Assembly: GCA_036897485.1 (NCBI GenBank)
Contig: JAYMTF010001259.1
Span: 1-24,835, forward strand
Length of the DNA: 24,835 nt
Direction: 5' to 3'
DNA from: Pelargonium nanum
Taxonomy: Eukaryota; Streptophyta; Magnoliopsida; Geraniales; Geraniaceae
Shown here piece after piece: positions 9,254 through 19,185 of the stretch; within the stretch, counting starts at the first letter, position 1; every line of letters starts with the position of its first letter. Below the pieces are notes generated by a model. That model saw only the letters and a list, made by a program, of their open reading frames with translations, had not been told where the DNA came from and made no database searches. Both the position numbers and the translations under genes were made by a program.

Positions 9254-10549
9254 TCAATCAATCCAGTTGAGGTTGCCTGAATGAACCACAGTCTGAAACC
9301 AATTTGGCATCCCTTGAAACATGAAATCCTTAAACTTCCTGCTCTTCGGATCATAAGAAACCAGAACTCTTCCCTTATACTCCAACAAAATATCCCCATT
9401 CTTCATTAGGCATAAAACCCGAACAACTCTCCCATTGGGCGCGTTCACATTCTTCCAAATCTTGAGCGAACGCTCCACATTCTGCTTCAAACCCTTGGGA
9501 AGGTACGCTCCAATATTGAACTCCTTCACCCAAGAATCCTTAACGCCATATTCCTTCATCGCCCATATCTCCAATTTCCCGTGACTGCAATTCACAATTG
9601 CGGACAAACATCCTCGGAGAGTAACCAAATGAAAGTTGCACCTGTTTAGGCCATCACAGTCGGGTTTCAAGACCTCGTGGAATTGATCGTCCGCGAGGTC
9701 AAATGAGATGATCCTGCGAGTCGGGTGGTACCTTCGAGGCCTAGTCACCCAATGAAGCCTCCCATTCACCAACGCCTCGGACGATCTCCTTACGAGCTGG
9801 TAAGGAACTTTTCCAATACTTTTCCAATAGGAAGACGAGGATGATGAGGAAGAGGAGTTGTTGCCTATGCTTAAAACTTGAACAGATGAGTGTGGATAAG
9901 TCAATCTCCGAGCATTTGTGTAACCATTCCTGTAATACACTAACTTGACAACCTTGTACTCATTGGTCACCTCGTGAAACCCGAATCCAAAAATCACCTC
10001 CTGCTCCGGATACTGCATAGCCTTTGGCAGCTCCTTGAAGTCTCTGGTAAAAGGATTGTAAACAAAAATGGCGTCTTTGTACAATGAATCAGCTAAGCAT
10101 AGCAAACCACGACACGACCCTACTACATCGAACTCAGGCATCGTGCCCCAGAAAGGTGTTCTGAATTTTCTCACCATCAACTTCTTGTTGTTGCTGCTAT
10201 TGTTGTGATCTTGACCAGAGAGATCCACAAAACAGAGCTGGTTTCGAATTGGGTAGTCGCAGTGGAAAATAAGGCATGGATTGTTGTTATTGTTGCTGTT
10301 GCTCTCACACAATTGAATCTTGACGAGATCTGGGTCTTGAGCCAAGGCACGCCAGGTTCTGCAAACGAACTGGAATTTCATCAAACAGGTTATGGGCAAT
10401 CTTGAAAGTATGTCCACCAAGATTTCTCGCGGGAGCGATTCCATCTTGGTCGCTGCAGCTCCATCTTCCTCCAATCTGCTCCTTTTGCTCTGATGATCAA
10501 CACAGCCCAAATCCATTACCGAGAGCAAAGAGCTTGACTTCGATATCAT
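9254..10549 (-). CDS. F-box protein with F-box-associated domain, probable orthologue of At3g07870
   Basis: Intact single-exon frame of 431 aa. F-box proteins are the substrate-recruiting subunits of SCF (SKP1-CUL1) ubiquitin ligases; no target can be read from the sequence. The F-box is at about residues 36-76 (ESLPREILVDILSRLPITCL, then FQFVCRTWRALAQDPDL). The FBA-type beta-propeller region follows, with MPEFDVVGSCRGLLCLADSL, YNPFTRDFKELP, FGFGFHEVTNEYKVVKLVYY, SSEALVNGRLHWVTRPRR, GLNRCNFHLVTLRGCLSA, YLPKGLKQN and MPNWFQTVVHSGNLNW. These match my memory of Arabidopsis At3g07870 along most of the length. The C-terminus is a few residues shorter. An Asn-rich stretch (about 84-117) and a run of ten Ser in the linker before YWKSIGKVPY are local low-complexity insertions. 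ATG 10549 is the first Met; Met12 is an alternative. There is no visible intron. Confidence 0.96.
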   Translation of the reverse strand: MISKSSSLLSVMDLGCVDHQSKRSRLEEDGAAATKMESLPREILVDILSRLPITCLMKFQFVCRTWRALAQDPDLVKIQLCESNSNNNNNPCLIFHCDYPIRNQLCFVDLSGQDHNNSSNNKKLMVRKFRTPFWGTMPEFDVVGSCRGLLCLADSLYKDAIFVYNPFTRDFKELPKAMQYPEQEVIFGFGFHEVTNEYKVVKLVYYRNGYTNARRLTYPHSSVQVLSIGNNSSSSSSSSSYWKSIGKVPYQLVRRSSEALVNGRLHWVTRPRRYHPTRRIISFDLADDQFHEVLKPDCDGLNRCNFHLVTLRGCLSAIVNCSHGKLEIWAMKEYGVKDSWVKEFNIGAYLPKGLKQNVERSLKIWKNVNAPNGRVVRVLCLMKNGDILLEYKGRVLVSYDPKSRKFKDFMFQGMPNWFQTVVHSGNLNWID

Positions 10550-11288
10550 CCAATTTTTCTTGCATTTAAAGACGGAAACTTCAAGGAAATGGTGTCCTGT
10601 TCTTGTGGGCAGATTTCAAGAAACGAAAATTTATGGTCTAACCAATCTGCTCCGTCGGATTGAAGTGATGAGTCATGACATGTTTGATATTAAAATCAGC
10701 AGAAATTCAAATTTTCTTGAATTCTTGATGGTCCTACTAGGCTCTACTGATGGTGACCACACCCAGCAACACAAAAGTCATCAATAACAACAAAACTCCA
10801 TCTCTTTTGCGGCTACTTCTTTCTTTCTCTTTATTTTTTTATTTTTTATTTTTTTGTTCAAGACAATGTATAGAGCCTTGTGTGGTGTGTGTGCACAGAT
10901 ATGAAGTTTTTTGTATAGTAGTGAGTGAGTCATGGATTGGATCATCGTGACGAAATTATATTCTTCGTGAATTTGGGGTCCATGATGTTATTAAAGTATA
11001 CTCTAAAAAGACAAACTTTAAAATAAATTATTTTTTAAAAAAGTCGCTATAGATCATGGTGGGAGATGTATGCAAAATATGAGAGAAACAAGGCATGACC
11101 AGAGAAAAGAAAAGGTTCATGCCATTGCAGTGGCATCTTTTCAACATGTACCAACTATTAAAAAAACTGCAAAAGACAAAACCTCTACCAGTAACCATGT
11201 TGATATTGATATTTGATACCACATTTTGGTTCATCTCCAATCAAATTCCAGGCATATGCTAATCAAATTTGTAGTAATGTATTCAGAA

Positions 11289-11547
11289 TTCGTGTCATAA
11301 CACGACACACAACATGTAATAATATGATTGGACTCGCATTTTGTATTTGTTCGAATAGACGGAATGTGTTGGGTCGTGTCGTGTAGAATCAACACGGTTC
11401 ATTAAGTTATCGTGCTAAACGTGTCGTATTTGTGTTATGTGTTCATAATCGTGTTGTGCTCGTGTTGGACCATGCAACACGATTGTTGAACGTGTTATGT
11501 TCGTGTTGAGTCGTACAACACACAAACAACTTTCAGCACGACACGAA
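11289..11547. repeat. CGTGTCGTGTT-rich repeat with short inverted ends (probable non-autonomous element)
   Basis: About 260 bp densely packed with CGTGTCGTGTT, TCGTGTTG and ACACGACAC variants, very unlike the AT-rich surroundings. TTCGTGTC at 11289-11296 is mirrored by GACACGAA at 11540-11547. Such text is common in dispersed plant repeats. No coding potential and no clear target-site duplication were seen. A non-autonomous DNA transposon is the favoured reading, with moderate confidence. Confidence 0.6.
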
Positions 11548-12303
11548 CATGCACACACAAATTACCAGGTTTATATATATGTTGGGGGAAAAAGTTGAAA
11601 TATAGTCCAAAATTTAGACTCAAACCAAGCCATCCCACTAAATAATATGGTGGGGGCAGGTCATGTGATCAGTCACATAATAAATTGTTATCTTCTTCTT
11701 CAAACAAGTTAGGTTAACTATTCATGAAAAGTTTGAAGATCAGGCCGTGGCCTAATGACCAAACACAGCACACACTCAGAGTCAGAGACTTCACATGCGT
11801 TTGTTATTTTTTTCTCTAATCATTAACTATTGGTATCATGCTTTACCATTTCAATTCACATGAAATCTTAGCTAGCTAGCTCTCAACTCTCAACCATATA
11901 GCTTTCCAAAACATGTAAAGCATAATAGAAAAAAGAAAAGGAAAAAACAAAAAAGAACAAAAGCTATCACCTTTTTATATATTCAAATCCCCAATTTCTT
12001 CTCGAAAGAACCAACCTATCATCAACTATGAAAGAGTCAAATCTGTAGCAAAATCATATGTTTAATCATTGCAGATTATAATATCAGGATCTCTTGAAAG
12101 CCCAGCAAGCCCAGCCCATACATTTTGGGCCTAGACTCTTCATTTAAAGTTGGTAATAAGAAGGCAATGAGTTGGTACCATTTGTTACATAGAAAATGAC
12201 ATTAGTTTTATGTTTCTTTGTCCATTTTTAGACTCTCAATCCGATTCTAAAGCACTGAAACCTAGTTTAGGGGATCACCTTAAAACCTCCGAACACATAC
12301 CCT

Positions 12304-12310
12304 TATAATA
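12304..12310 (+). promoter_or_regulatory. Possible TATA box of the EF-hand gene
   Basis: TATAATA lies about 80 bp before the ATG at 12390, a spacing that would leave a leader of roughly 50 bases. It is the only TATA-like word at a sensible distance. In this AT-rich DNA it is weak evidence. Confidence 0.4.
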
Positions 12311-12389
12311 TTTCAAAGCCATCAACAAAAAAACATCTGATTCTTCCATTTCCATAATTCAATAACAAAAAAGCTTTGGTGTATACAGA

Positions 12390-12635
12390 ATGGCTGATGC
12401 AGCACTACAACCGGGTCAGCTGGAGGCCATATTCAAAAAATTTGATGTGGACGGTGATGGAAAAATATCAGCTGATGAGCTTGGCAATGCACTGAAAGGG
12501 CACGGCTCTGTCACGCCCGATGAAATTAAACGTATGATGAATGCGATCGATACTGATGGCGATGGCTCCATTTCTTACCTTGAGTTCACTACCTTTGCCA
12601 ATGCCAACGTCGCTTTGTTGAAGAATTTTGTTTAA
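12390..12635 (+). CDS. Polcalcin-like two-EF-hand calcium-binding protein
   Basis: Intronless 81-aa protein. Polcalcins are small cytosolic Ca2+ sensors, mostly of pollen, and known cross-reactive allergens. Two canonical EF-hand loops are visible: DVDGDGKISADE (about residues 19-30) and DTDGDGSISYLE (about 54-65). Both have Asp at positions 1, 3 and 5, Gly at 6, Ile at 8 and Glu at 12, so both should bind calcium. IFKKFD, ELGNALKGHGSVT and IKRMMNAIDTDG match the family, and length is typical (78-86 aa). The end is unusual: after FANANVALLKNF it stops, where most members continue with DVAKIF-type residues. The start is the only Met in frame. A poly(A) signal AATAAA lies at 12823-12828. Confident on family; expression in pollen is inferred from the family only. 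Confidence 0.95.
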   Translation: MADAALQPGQLEAIFKKFDVDGDGKISADELGNALKGHGSVTPDEIKRMMNAIDTDGDGSISYLEFTTFANANVALLKNFV

Positions 12636-12640
12636 CATAC

Positions 12641-12663
12641 GTATATATATGGATTATATATAC
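12641..12663 (+). repeat. Perfect AT hairpin just after the EF-hand stop codon
   Basis: GTATATATA, the loop TGGAT, then TATATATAC: a perfect 9-bp stem with a 5-nt loop starting five bases after the stop codon, so in the 3' UTR. A role in mRNA stability is only conceivable; alternating TA runs form hairpins readily by chance. Confidence 0.6.
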
Positions 12664-12822
12664 ATGCAGTTTACTGATGAAACCCTATATATTTTCTTGA
12701 AAGAGACACTTTGGTATGTGTTTGGTCTGTCCATCAGGTGAAGCTCCTGATGAACAATGTGCCTGACCTATCTTCCTCACTTGACTTTGTACATGTTCTC
12801 ATTTCTCTCTTAGAAATGATCT

Positions 12823-12828
12823 AATAAA
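12823..12828 (+). terminator. Poly(A) signal of the EF-hand gene
   Basis: AATAAA sits about 190 bases after the stop codon, followed within 25 bases by an A-rich tract. This is a typical plant near-upstream element and fits a 3' UTR of about 200 bases. Confidence 0.5.
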
Positions 12829-15800
12829 TAAGTACTTTGCTGATTAAAAAAAAAACAGGAAATAGTATTTAGTTTAGTTTACTGTCAAATTAGTGAATCA
12901 CAAAAATGTTATGCTTTTTCTGAATATTATAGCGGTGATAATTTGGATTTCAGATTTATTAAAATATACTGATTTGTGTAAAATTGTCAAATCGGACCAG
13001 TCCCATTATAGCAAATCGCACGTGTCATGGTTAAAGTTAAAATCTCAGCGACCCTTATAAGATTCAGTCATTTCCTCTCTAGTTTCCTTTTTCCTCCCAA
13101 GCAAGGATCAACACACTTACACACCTCCTCCTCCTCGTGTGGGAGGAGAAATTAATGTCGTGTCTTAGAGACTCTCTGAATACCATTATTGAGCGAGGTT
13201 AGGAAATAGTTGGTTTTAACTCTTAAGGTCATTTCTTGGCAATGTAACTACCTAGTTGATGCACAATTTCGACTCTGGTTGAAGATGACGTGAATGTCCA
13301 CGTGTCAAGATAAATTATCGAAAAACGATAATGTAAGTCTAAGTTTTCCGATAAGCTCCAAGTCTCGATGAGTCCGTGTAGCTTACGCTCTGTAACACAC
13401 TATTAAGCATAGACTCTATCTAAATGTATTTTCGAAACAACACCTCGAGTATGAGAGTAAAAATTTGTTTACGTAATTACTGGAGAGGTTCATGATTTTG
13501 CAATGTATATTGGAAGAGGATGATGCATCTTTGGTGACGTACACCTAATTAGCGCGTCTTCTCCAATAACAATATAATCACCACCGTCCATTAATTCAAG
13601 TACAGTGGCCCTAGCAATATCTCCAACTCTTGCATATTCTAGTATATTTACCAAATATACCATAATGTTATATTTAAGGTTTTTATTGCATTGATAGAAA
13701 AGTTTATTGAATTTTGATATTTATTATGAAATTTTATTCTACAAGCTTATGGTATTTAGTCAATCATAAGGATAATATTTTTCTAAACTAGTAAAAAACA
13801 TTGTAATCATTGATTATCCATTAAAACATAAAACAATAGATTTTATTGAGATTCTCATTCATTGGTCTATCTACTGTAACATCAAGTATCAAAACGAGTA
13901 ACTGCTTATTCGTTGATTTTTTTATGTCTTAATATCCGATATGTCGTTATTCAATTTACACGATCAGATCAAATGAGAATAAAAAATTGATTTCATGTTC
14001 AAATGACATTTTATTTTACTTTTGCAATTGAAAGATGCATAATTGGGTTTAGATTATATAGTTAAAATGAAATTTTTATTGGAAATGAACATGTGGTCCT
14101 TATTTCAAAAAAAAAATGTGGTGCTTATGGTGCACTTAATTTTGATTGATGTTGCGTAAACCTATATATGTTTATTTTCGTAATTATGCGCACATGATGA
14201 TTCAAGATAATGTAAATTAAACAATAATTAAGAATAGGAAAATGGATTCCAAGAAAAAGTGATTTATTTTTTCTTTATCTTTTTTGGGTTGTTCTAGCTT
14301 TTATACAAGTCGTGATCAGGTTTGTGTATGTCTTTATATGAGATAATAGCCTAATAACAATGGACTTGTTTTGTTCTAATTAATTAAATTAAAATAATTG
14401 CTTATTAAGGATAGTAATGTGCAAGTGCATGAACTTCCTTGAATGGAGACACCAGTGTGCTTTAAATAATTATAGTAATAAAATTAGCCTCAAATCAGTC
14501 AACCAGACAATTTAAAAATGTCATTGCCTGGTTTAGGTTAATATTCTTGGTGTTCTGATGATGGTTATGGTATAAAACTGTGGGCTTAAAACCAGAGACA
14601 TAACAAGACAAACACAATGAAGATGACATCCAGGGAAACAACTAGAATAATCATAATCACTTGCATATTAGCATACAATTATTAGCATTATCTATATCTA
14701 AAGTATGTGGCCACTGTGAACCACTATATATGTATATTACTGCAATAGCATTTGTGTATAATTAACTACTTGACACAAGTAACTTCTTACATGTATTTGA
14801 TTAGACTATTGAAAATGTCTTGAGCCGGAAAAGAAATTACATGTTTTCTCATATTACAGGTCGAAACTTCAGATTTATCTAAATTTCGGATATGAAATAA
14901 AAGGACAAATGTGTTCAGTAAAAACTAACGTGTGTGCATTGAAATCGATATCATATCCGGTGTGTGATTAAAAACTCTCAACACTAATTTCAGAATTGAT
15001 GATGACACACTTATAGGATTTCCTCACTTAACTTGTCCTGACTAAAACCCAAACTAATTCAACTAAGAATATAAATTAAAATTTTCCTCCCCTTTGTACA
15101 AATTACAGTTTTACTTAACATGTGGAATAAACTTTTCAAACTACTATGAATGAATAAATGAAGTTTCATGAGAACATATATAAGATATACCCACCAAATC
15201 TTAACATAATTATAAACTAACTATTGTACACTAAAACAAAAACAGGACCAACAAATGAAAGTAGATAAAGTGAAAACAACTCTTTTTGGCTTTTTCTTGT
15301 CATATCTACCAAAGAACAAAGCTTCACATCAATATCCTCACAGAATCATTCTATACATACTAAACTAACGATGTTATTGATTTGAATGAGTTTTGGGGAA
15401 TGTTTATGATAGTTATGTGATCGTTAAAAAAATGAGAATAATTAATATTGTTGACAACAATGACTAATTTAGGTTCAAATTCAATAGTTTAGAAACTAAA
15501 AAGAGTTTATGGAACAAATTAAATCTTTTTTCTATATAAAAATTGAAGTTACATTAGAAATATTTTCAAGTTGCTAACAAATTTTTAAGAGATATAGTAT
15601 ATGTTAAAAGTATATGATTTTGTTGTTCAATATTATTGTATACGTTTATCTTTTTATGTACTCTCTGGAACTTAATCTTTTTCTTAAATTGAAATTACTC
15701 ATACCACGTAAAATATTTTCTTTTCAAGTTCACAAAATAAAGAAAGTACACAAAAATAAGAATATTTAGTAACAAACACAATATTATGCAAGCAGCAAGT

Positions 15801-16346
15801 TGATAAAAATAGTTTCTAGACAGTAATGGAACTGGTCACCATCTATCACAATTTAAATAATACGGGTATCGATTCTGATATATAAATAAAGGTGGGACCC
15901 AACCAAGAGACATTGTAAATTCATAACCCTCCATCTCCATGATGATTAATATTTACAACTACATCAGTAACAATCCGACGGTTGTGATTTACGATCAAAG
16001 GTAATGTGCATGATTGGTGGTCCGTCAGCAGCCCAACAAGACGATAAGATATTCTGTACTTTTTTCGTCCCGAATTCCATACTTAGGACCCCTCGGCTCA
16101 TATTCAAATGAACTGTAAAGGATACCTCCAAACAAAATTCTCTCCTTTCCTTTCCCTTTTTTACTTTTGCATTTCATTATAAAAAAAAAATAATGCTGCA
16201 TAAAAATGTACAAAAATAATAATAAGGTAAAAGAAAAAAATAGCCTCTGATGAATATAGCTTACCGTGTATTGCGATATCTCAAAAACTGTTATCGGCAA
16301 GGAATTTACTTACATGGCAATAACCATTTATACGTGTGAGTTTACA

Positions 16347-16543
16347 GTTTTTTTTTCTTTTAATAAGCGACGGAGCAGCAGGTCTGTTAAGGCCAGTGTT
16401 TCTCACCCTCTAGTGGAGGCGTCACCCTGTTAGTTGTCAGCTCTCCTTTTAAACTCATAAATTTCACTCCATACCGTCGGCAAAAATGCTCGAACTTAAG
16501 ACCTCAAAGAGAATCCAAAGCACATCAACCACTTGGCCCAACA
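16347..16543 (-). mobile_element. tRNA-derived SINE, minus strand
   Basis: Read on the minus strand, the segment starts with an RNA polymerase III box A-like TGGGCCAAGTGG (16540-16529). About 33 bases later comes a box B-like AAGTTCGAGCA (16496-16486), the spacing of a tRNA promoter. After a body of about 120 bases it ends in AAAAGAAAAAAAAAC (16363-16347), an A-rich 3' tail. This is the standard structure of a short interspersed element moved by LINE machinery. It encodes no protein. The words CTCACA occur in both flanks and may be remnants of a target-site duplication, but the match is imperfect. Confidence 0.7.
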
Positions 16544-17096
16544 TGTATTGATTGTGAGCTTATAGTGATTCGAATTGAGCAGGATGATGCATGTCTTGAA
16601 ATGCGATGATCTACCACATTATATGTGATCGTTTTGGGATCCTCACCCATCTCATGGCAATCTAAGAAACAATTTATTGTCTCGTCTTCGTACATTGAAA
16701 CCGAATAAGGACTATGTTAATCAAAAGCAACTTCTAGGAGATTTACAAATTGTACCACTTCCCTTGTTATGTTATAACAAGGTATAACACTTCTTCGGTC
16801 ATTCACAAGCGAAATTAATGAATCGTTTCAATTGAAAAACAAAATGTGATTTATTAATCACAAATGGACTGCACTGTGTATATAATTAGGCAGGTTTGTC
16901 GGCATGTTAGCCATATTAGACCCCACATGTAAATAAAAATAATAAAAATATAAAAGATCATATCATAACACAAGTGAAGGAAGGGTCCTTGAAAAAGGCA
17001 TCACCATAACCTTTGTGATAAACACTAGCACTAGCAACTCCACCACCAACCTGCCATTATCAAAACAACACAAAACACCCCAATATTTCTACAAAT

Positions 17097-17104
17097 TATA
17101 AAAA
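17097..17104 (+). promoter_or_regulatory. TATA box of the gene at 17188
   Basis: TATAAAAA lies 84-91 bp before the ATG at 17188 and is followed by pyrimidine-rich CTCTCTTC text typical of plant transcription starts. Position and consensus agree well. Confidence 0.65.
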
Positions 17105-17187
17105 CCTCTCTTCTAAGCCAAGCCTACCACCTCCAAATTAAAACCCATCTCTCTTAATTTACCCTCATCACCACCTACTCCTAAGAT

Positions 17188-17529
17188 ATGTTCCGGGCGC
17201 TGGCGGCGATGCGGCGGAGCGTCCGCAACGTGAAGAAGAGCCCTCGGGTCGCCGACGAGAGCATGTTCGGAGCCAACGTTAATGGCGATGAATTTGGCAT
17301 CAACAACATCGTACAGAGGTTGCCGCACGGCGGCGGCGGCGGAGGATGGGGCGGCGGATTATCGGTGATACTGAGCGTGGTGCGAGCGCCGCTGTCGATT
17401 CTGTCTTGCTTTTCTCATCCGCAAGTGAGCGGCGCCGACGGGGTGTGGGTTTCCGGCGAGTTTGCGCAGATATCGGAGATGAACCATCTCATGGTAAATG
17501 ACAGCATGCGCTACGCCATCTTGATGTAG
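17188..17529 (+). CDS. Small conserved plant protein of unknown function
   Basis: Intronless 113-aa protein starting at the first ATG after a good TATA box. Its codons are markedly GC-rich against AT-rich flanks, supporting a real gene. The N-terminus is basic (MFRALAAMRRSVRNVKKSPR). A central glycine run (about residues 48-57, with one Trp) is followed by a hydrophobic LSVILSVVRAPLSILSCF stretch (about 58-75). The C-terminal part, VSGADGVWVSGEFAQISEMN followed by HLMVNDSMRYAILM, looks like the conserved core of a plant-only family that I have seen but cannot name. The hydrophobic stretch contains an Arg and is a poor membrane helix. No catalytic motif is visible. The function is unknown. Confidence 0.8.
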   Translation: MFRALAAMRRSVRNVKKSPRVADESMFGANVNGDEFGINNIVQRLPHGGGGGGWGGGLSVILSVVRAPLSILSCFSHPQVSGADGVWVSGEFAQISEMNHLMVNDSMRYAILM

Positions 17530-19146
17530 GATTTGTTAACGTTGTTGTAAGTAAAAAACACAAAGTAGTATTGTTATTATATATTGAATTACATTCGGAT
17601 TGCTACGAAGAAGATCGACCATCACTACCGTTGCATGGATTTACGTAGAGTTAGATTGGTGATCCATGTTCAATTTTTACTGTTTTTGTTTCCTATATTA
17701 TGTTACAGCTAGCTAGCAAGTAGCAATATCCCATATAAAATTTTGTTTTTTTTTTTTTTTTGGGGTTCGAGATCGGTACATAAGGTTTTGATTGAGGTGG
17801 TTATTGACTTATTGTGTTTTGTTTCCTAATCAATTTACTATCTTTTTCACATACTCAAGTTGTTTTGTTGTGAAATTATAATCTTTAATAAATTAGCTTT
17901 GCTCCTACAAACTCTTAAGAGTTTTTTATTAAAATTAAATGGTGAAAGTGGGACTTTAATAAATACAATATTAAATACATGTATAATTAAAAAGTTGAGC
18001 CAAACTTCTTCTTTTTTTATAAGCAATATAAATGAAAAGATGATAGTACAATAAAATTTCACTCTCAATGTACTTGTAGAAGTGAAATAATCGACGGTAA
18101 TGATAAACTAATTACATGGTGAATTTAAAACGGATATTAAAGAAGGAATATAAAATATTGGTTTGTAGTTTGTACTACACTAATGCCATATTGTTTTTTA
18201 TATTATGGAGGTTTGTTTAGCAGAGTAGCAGACAAGGAGAGTAGAGATGTGAAGTGGGGTAGGGATCAATTCTAAGTCAAAGAATTCATTTAAATTTCTC
18301 ACAAGATAATATATATATATATTTCATGTATATATAGTTGCTTATAGTTGGGAAAGTTGGGTGTCAGACAAGGCAAGCTAATTCTTAGTTTATTTTAATT
18401 TCATGAGATTCTAAATTACATAATTATATTTCTGAAAATAAAAGCCATATGATTCTAGACATCAAATTAAAATGATGAACAAAAATCCTAGGATATTGTT
18501 ATATATGGCATATATGGACCAGGGCCAATTTTGAAAAGGGTCATGGTATATATGATGAATTTATAAGCTGTCTACATGTAATTGGTCCATATATGCCTTC
18601 AAATTGTATTGGGTTCCTTGTGTGTATCGTTTTTTGGCTAAGCCTATGAGTCGCACCCATGTGACCCCTTAAATATATATAGGTTAATTCAATGAACAAT
18701 ACCCCCATTTATGTATATGTGGTTCATGTTCATGTTTTGTTGAGTGCCACTTTAAGCAAAATGCCTCATATGATCAAACACTATAATCATACCACCTCTT
18801 TTTACCTACCATAATGTCAATATTTTCTCAATAAAATAACTAGATATTTTCTGCATCTTTCTCTTTCAATACGGCTAGAACAAAATTCCAATGCATGGAC
18901 TTGTACTACTTGATGATACTATTTGTGCCAATTAATTAGATTCTCATGAATATAGTTTTAATTATACCATGCACTTAATTATGAGTAGCTTATGAGGTAG
19001 GTTTTATTCAATCACTTTTCTATCTAAAATTTTCCAACTAATTACCTAAATATACTCGACAATAGAGCAAGAGCCTTAATTTTATCTAAAACTAAATACT
19101 AATTTTATTAATAATTAATGACACGTTATAACTACCAAGACAGATT
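17530..19146. other. AT-rich intergenic region, no gene recognised
   Basis: 3' UTR of the gene at 17188, then spacer. A run of 17 or more T lies at about 17744-17760, and a TA dinucleotide run near 18308-18320. Nothing else with recognisable structure was found on either strand. Confidence 0.55.
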
Positions 19147-19185
19147 GAGTCAAACGGTTCAAACGCTTCAGATTCTCTTTGAGGT
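19147..19185 (+). mobile_element. Possible second SINE head (tRNA-like 5' segment)
   Basis: These 39 bases align without gaps to the 5' part of the SINE at 16347-16543 (minus strand 16539-16501). The last 15 bases, GATTCTCTTTGAGGT, are identical. The first 24 match at about 14 positions, and most differences are transitions. The following sequence is not similar, so this would be a degenerate or different-family SINE sharing the tRNA-related head. No tail was found. Confidence 0.35.

Larger units (their letters stand above)
10550..12389. other. Intergenic region: promoters, repeat element, no gene
   Basis: It contains the upstream region of the minus-strand F-box gene, with a T-rich tract near 10826-10858, then the CGTGT-rich element at 11289-11547, then the upstream region of the EF-hand gene. 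Near 12098-12133 GCCCAGCAAGCCCAGCCCA and TTGGGCCT resemble site II (TGGGCY) motifs. No conserved coding frame was seen on either strand. Confidence 0.5.
12636..17096. other. Long AT-rich intergenic region
   Basis: About 4.5 kb with no gene that I can support. The first 200 bases are 3' UTR of the EF-hand gene, including a hairpin at 12641-12663 and AATAAA at 12823-12828. A somewhat GC-richer stretch at about 13040-13460 carries two short hairpins (CTCCTCC...GGAGGAG near 13125-13147; ATTATCG-AAAAA-CGATAAT at 13314-13332) and a CCACGTGTCA word, and may be an old repeat. The interval 13560-16320 is featureless apart from A/T runs. The SINE at 16347-16543 follows. Confidence 0.55.

Noticed and set aside
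9121..9399. Minus-strand frame overlapping the 3' end of the F-box gene
   Set aside because: It is an out-of-frame shadow of the 431-aa F-box protein with no family motifs.
13360..13400. Hammerhead-ribozyme-like text CGATGAGTCCGTG
   Set aside because: It resembles the CUGAUGAGUCCGUGA core, but the required GAAAC after stem II is missing and no stem III partner is seen, so a retrozyme is not supported.
16025..16300. 91-codon minus-strand frame
   Set aside because: It is low-complexity Phe/Leu/Lys-rich text from AT runs with no conserved motif.
17113..17328. Antisense frame over the gene at 17188
   Set aside because: It is a mirror of GC-rich codons on the opposite strand; the plus-strand frame has the TATA box and the conserved-looking C-terminus.
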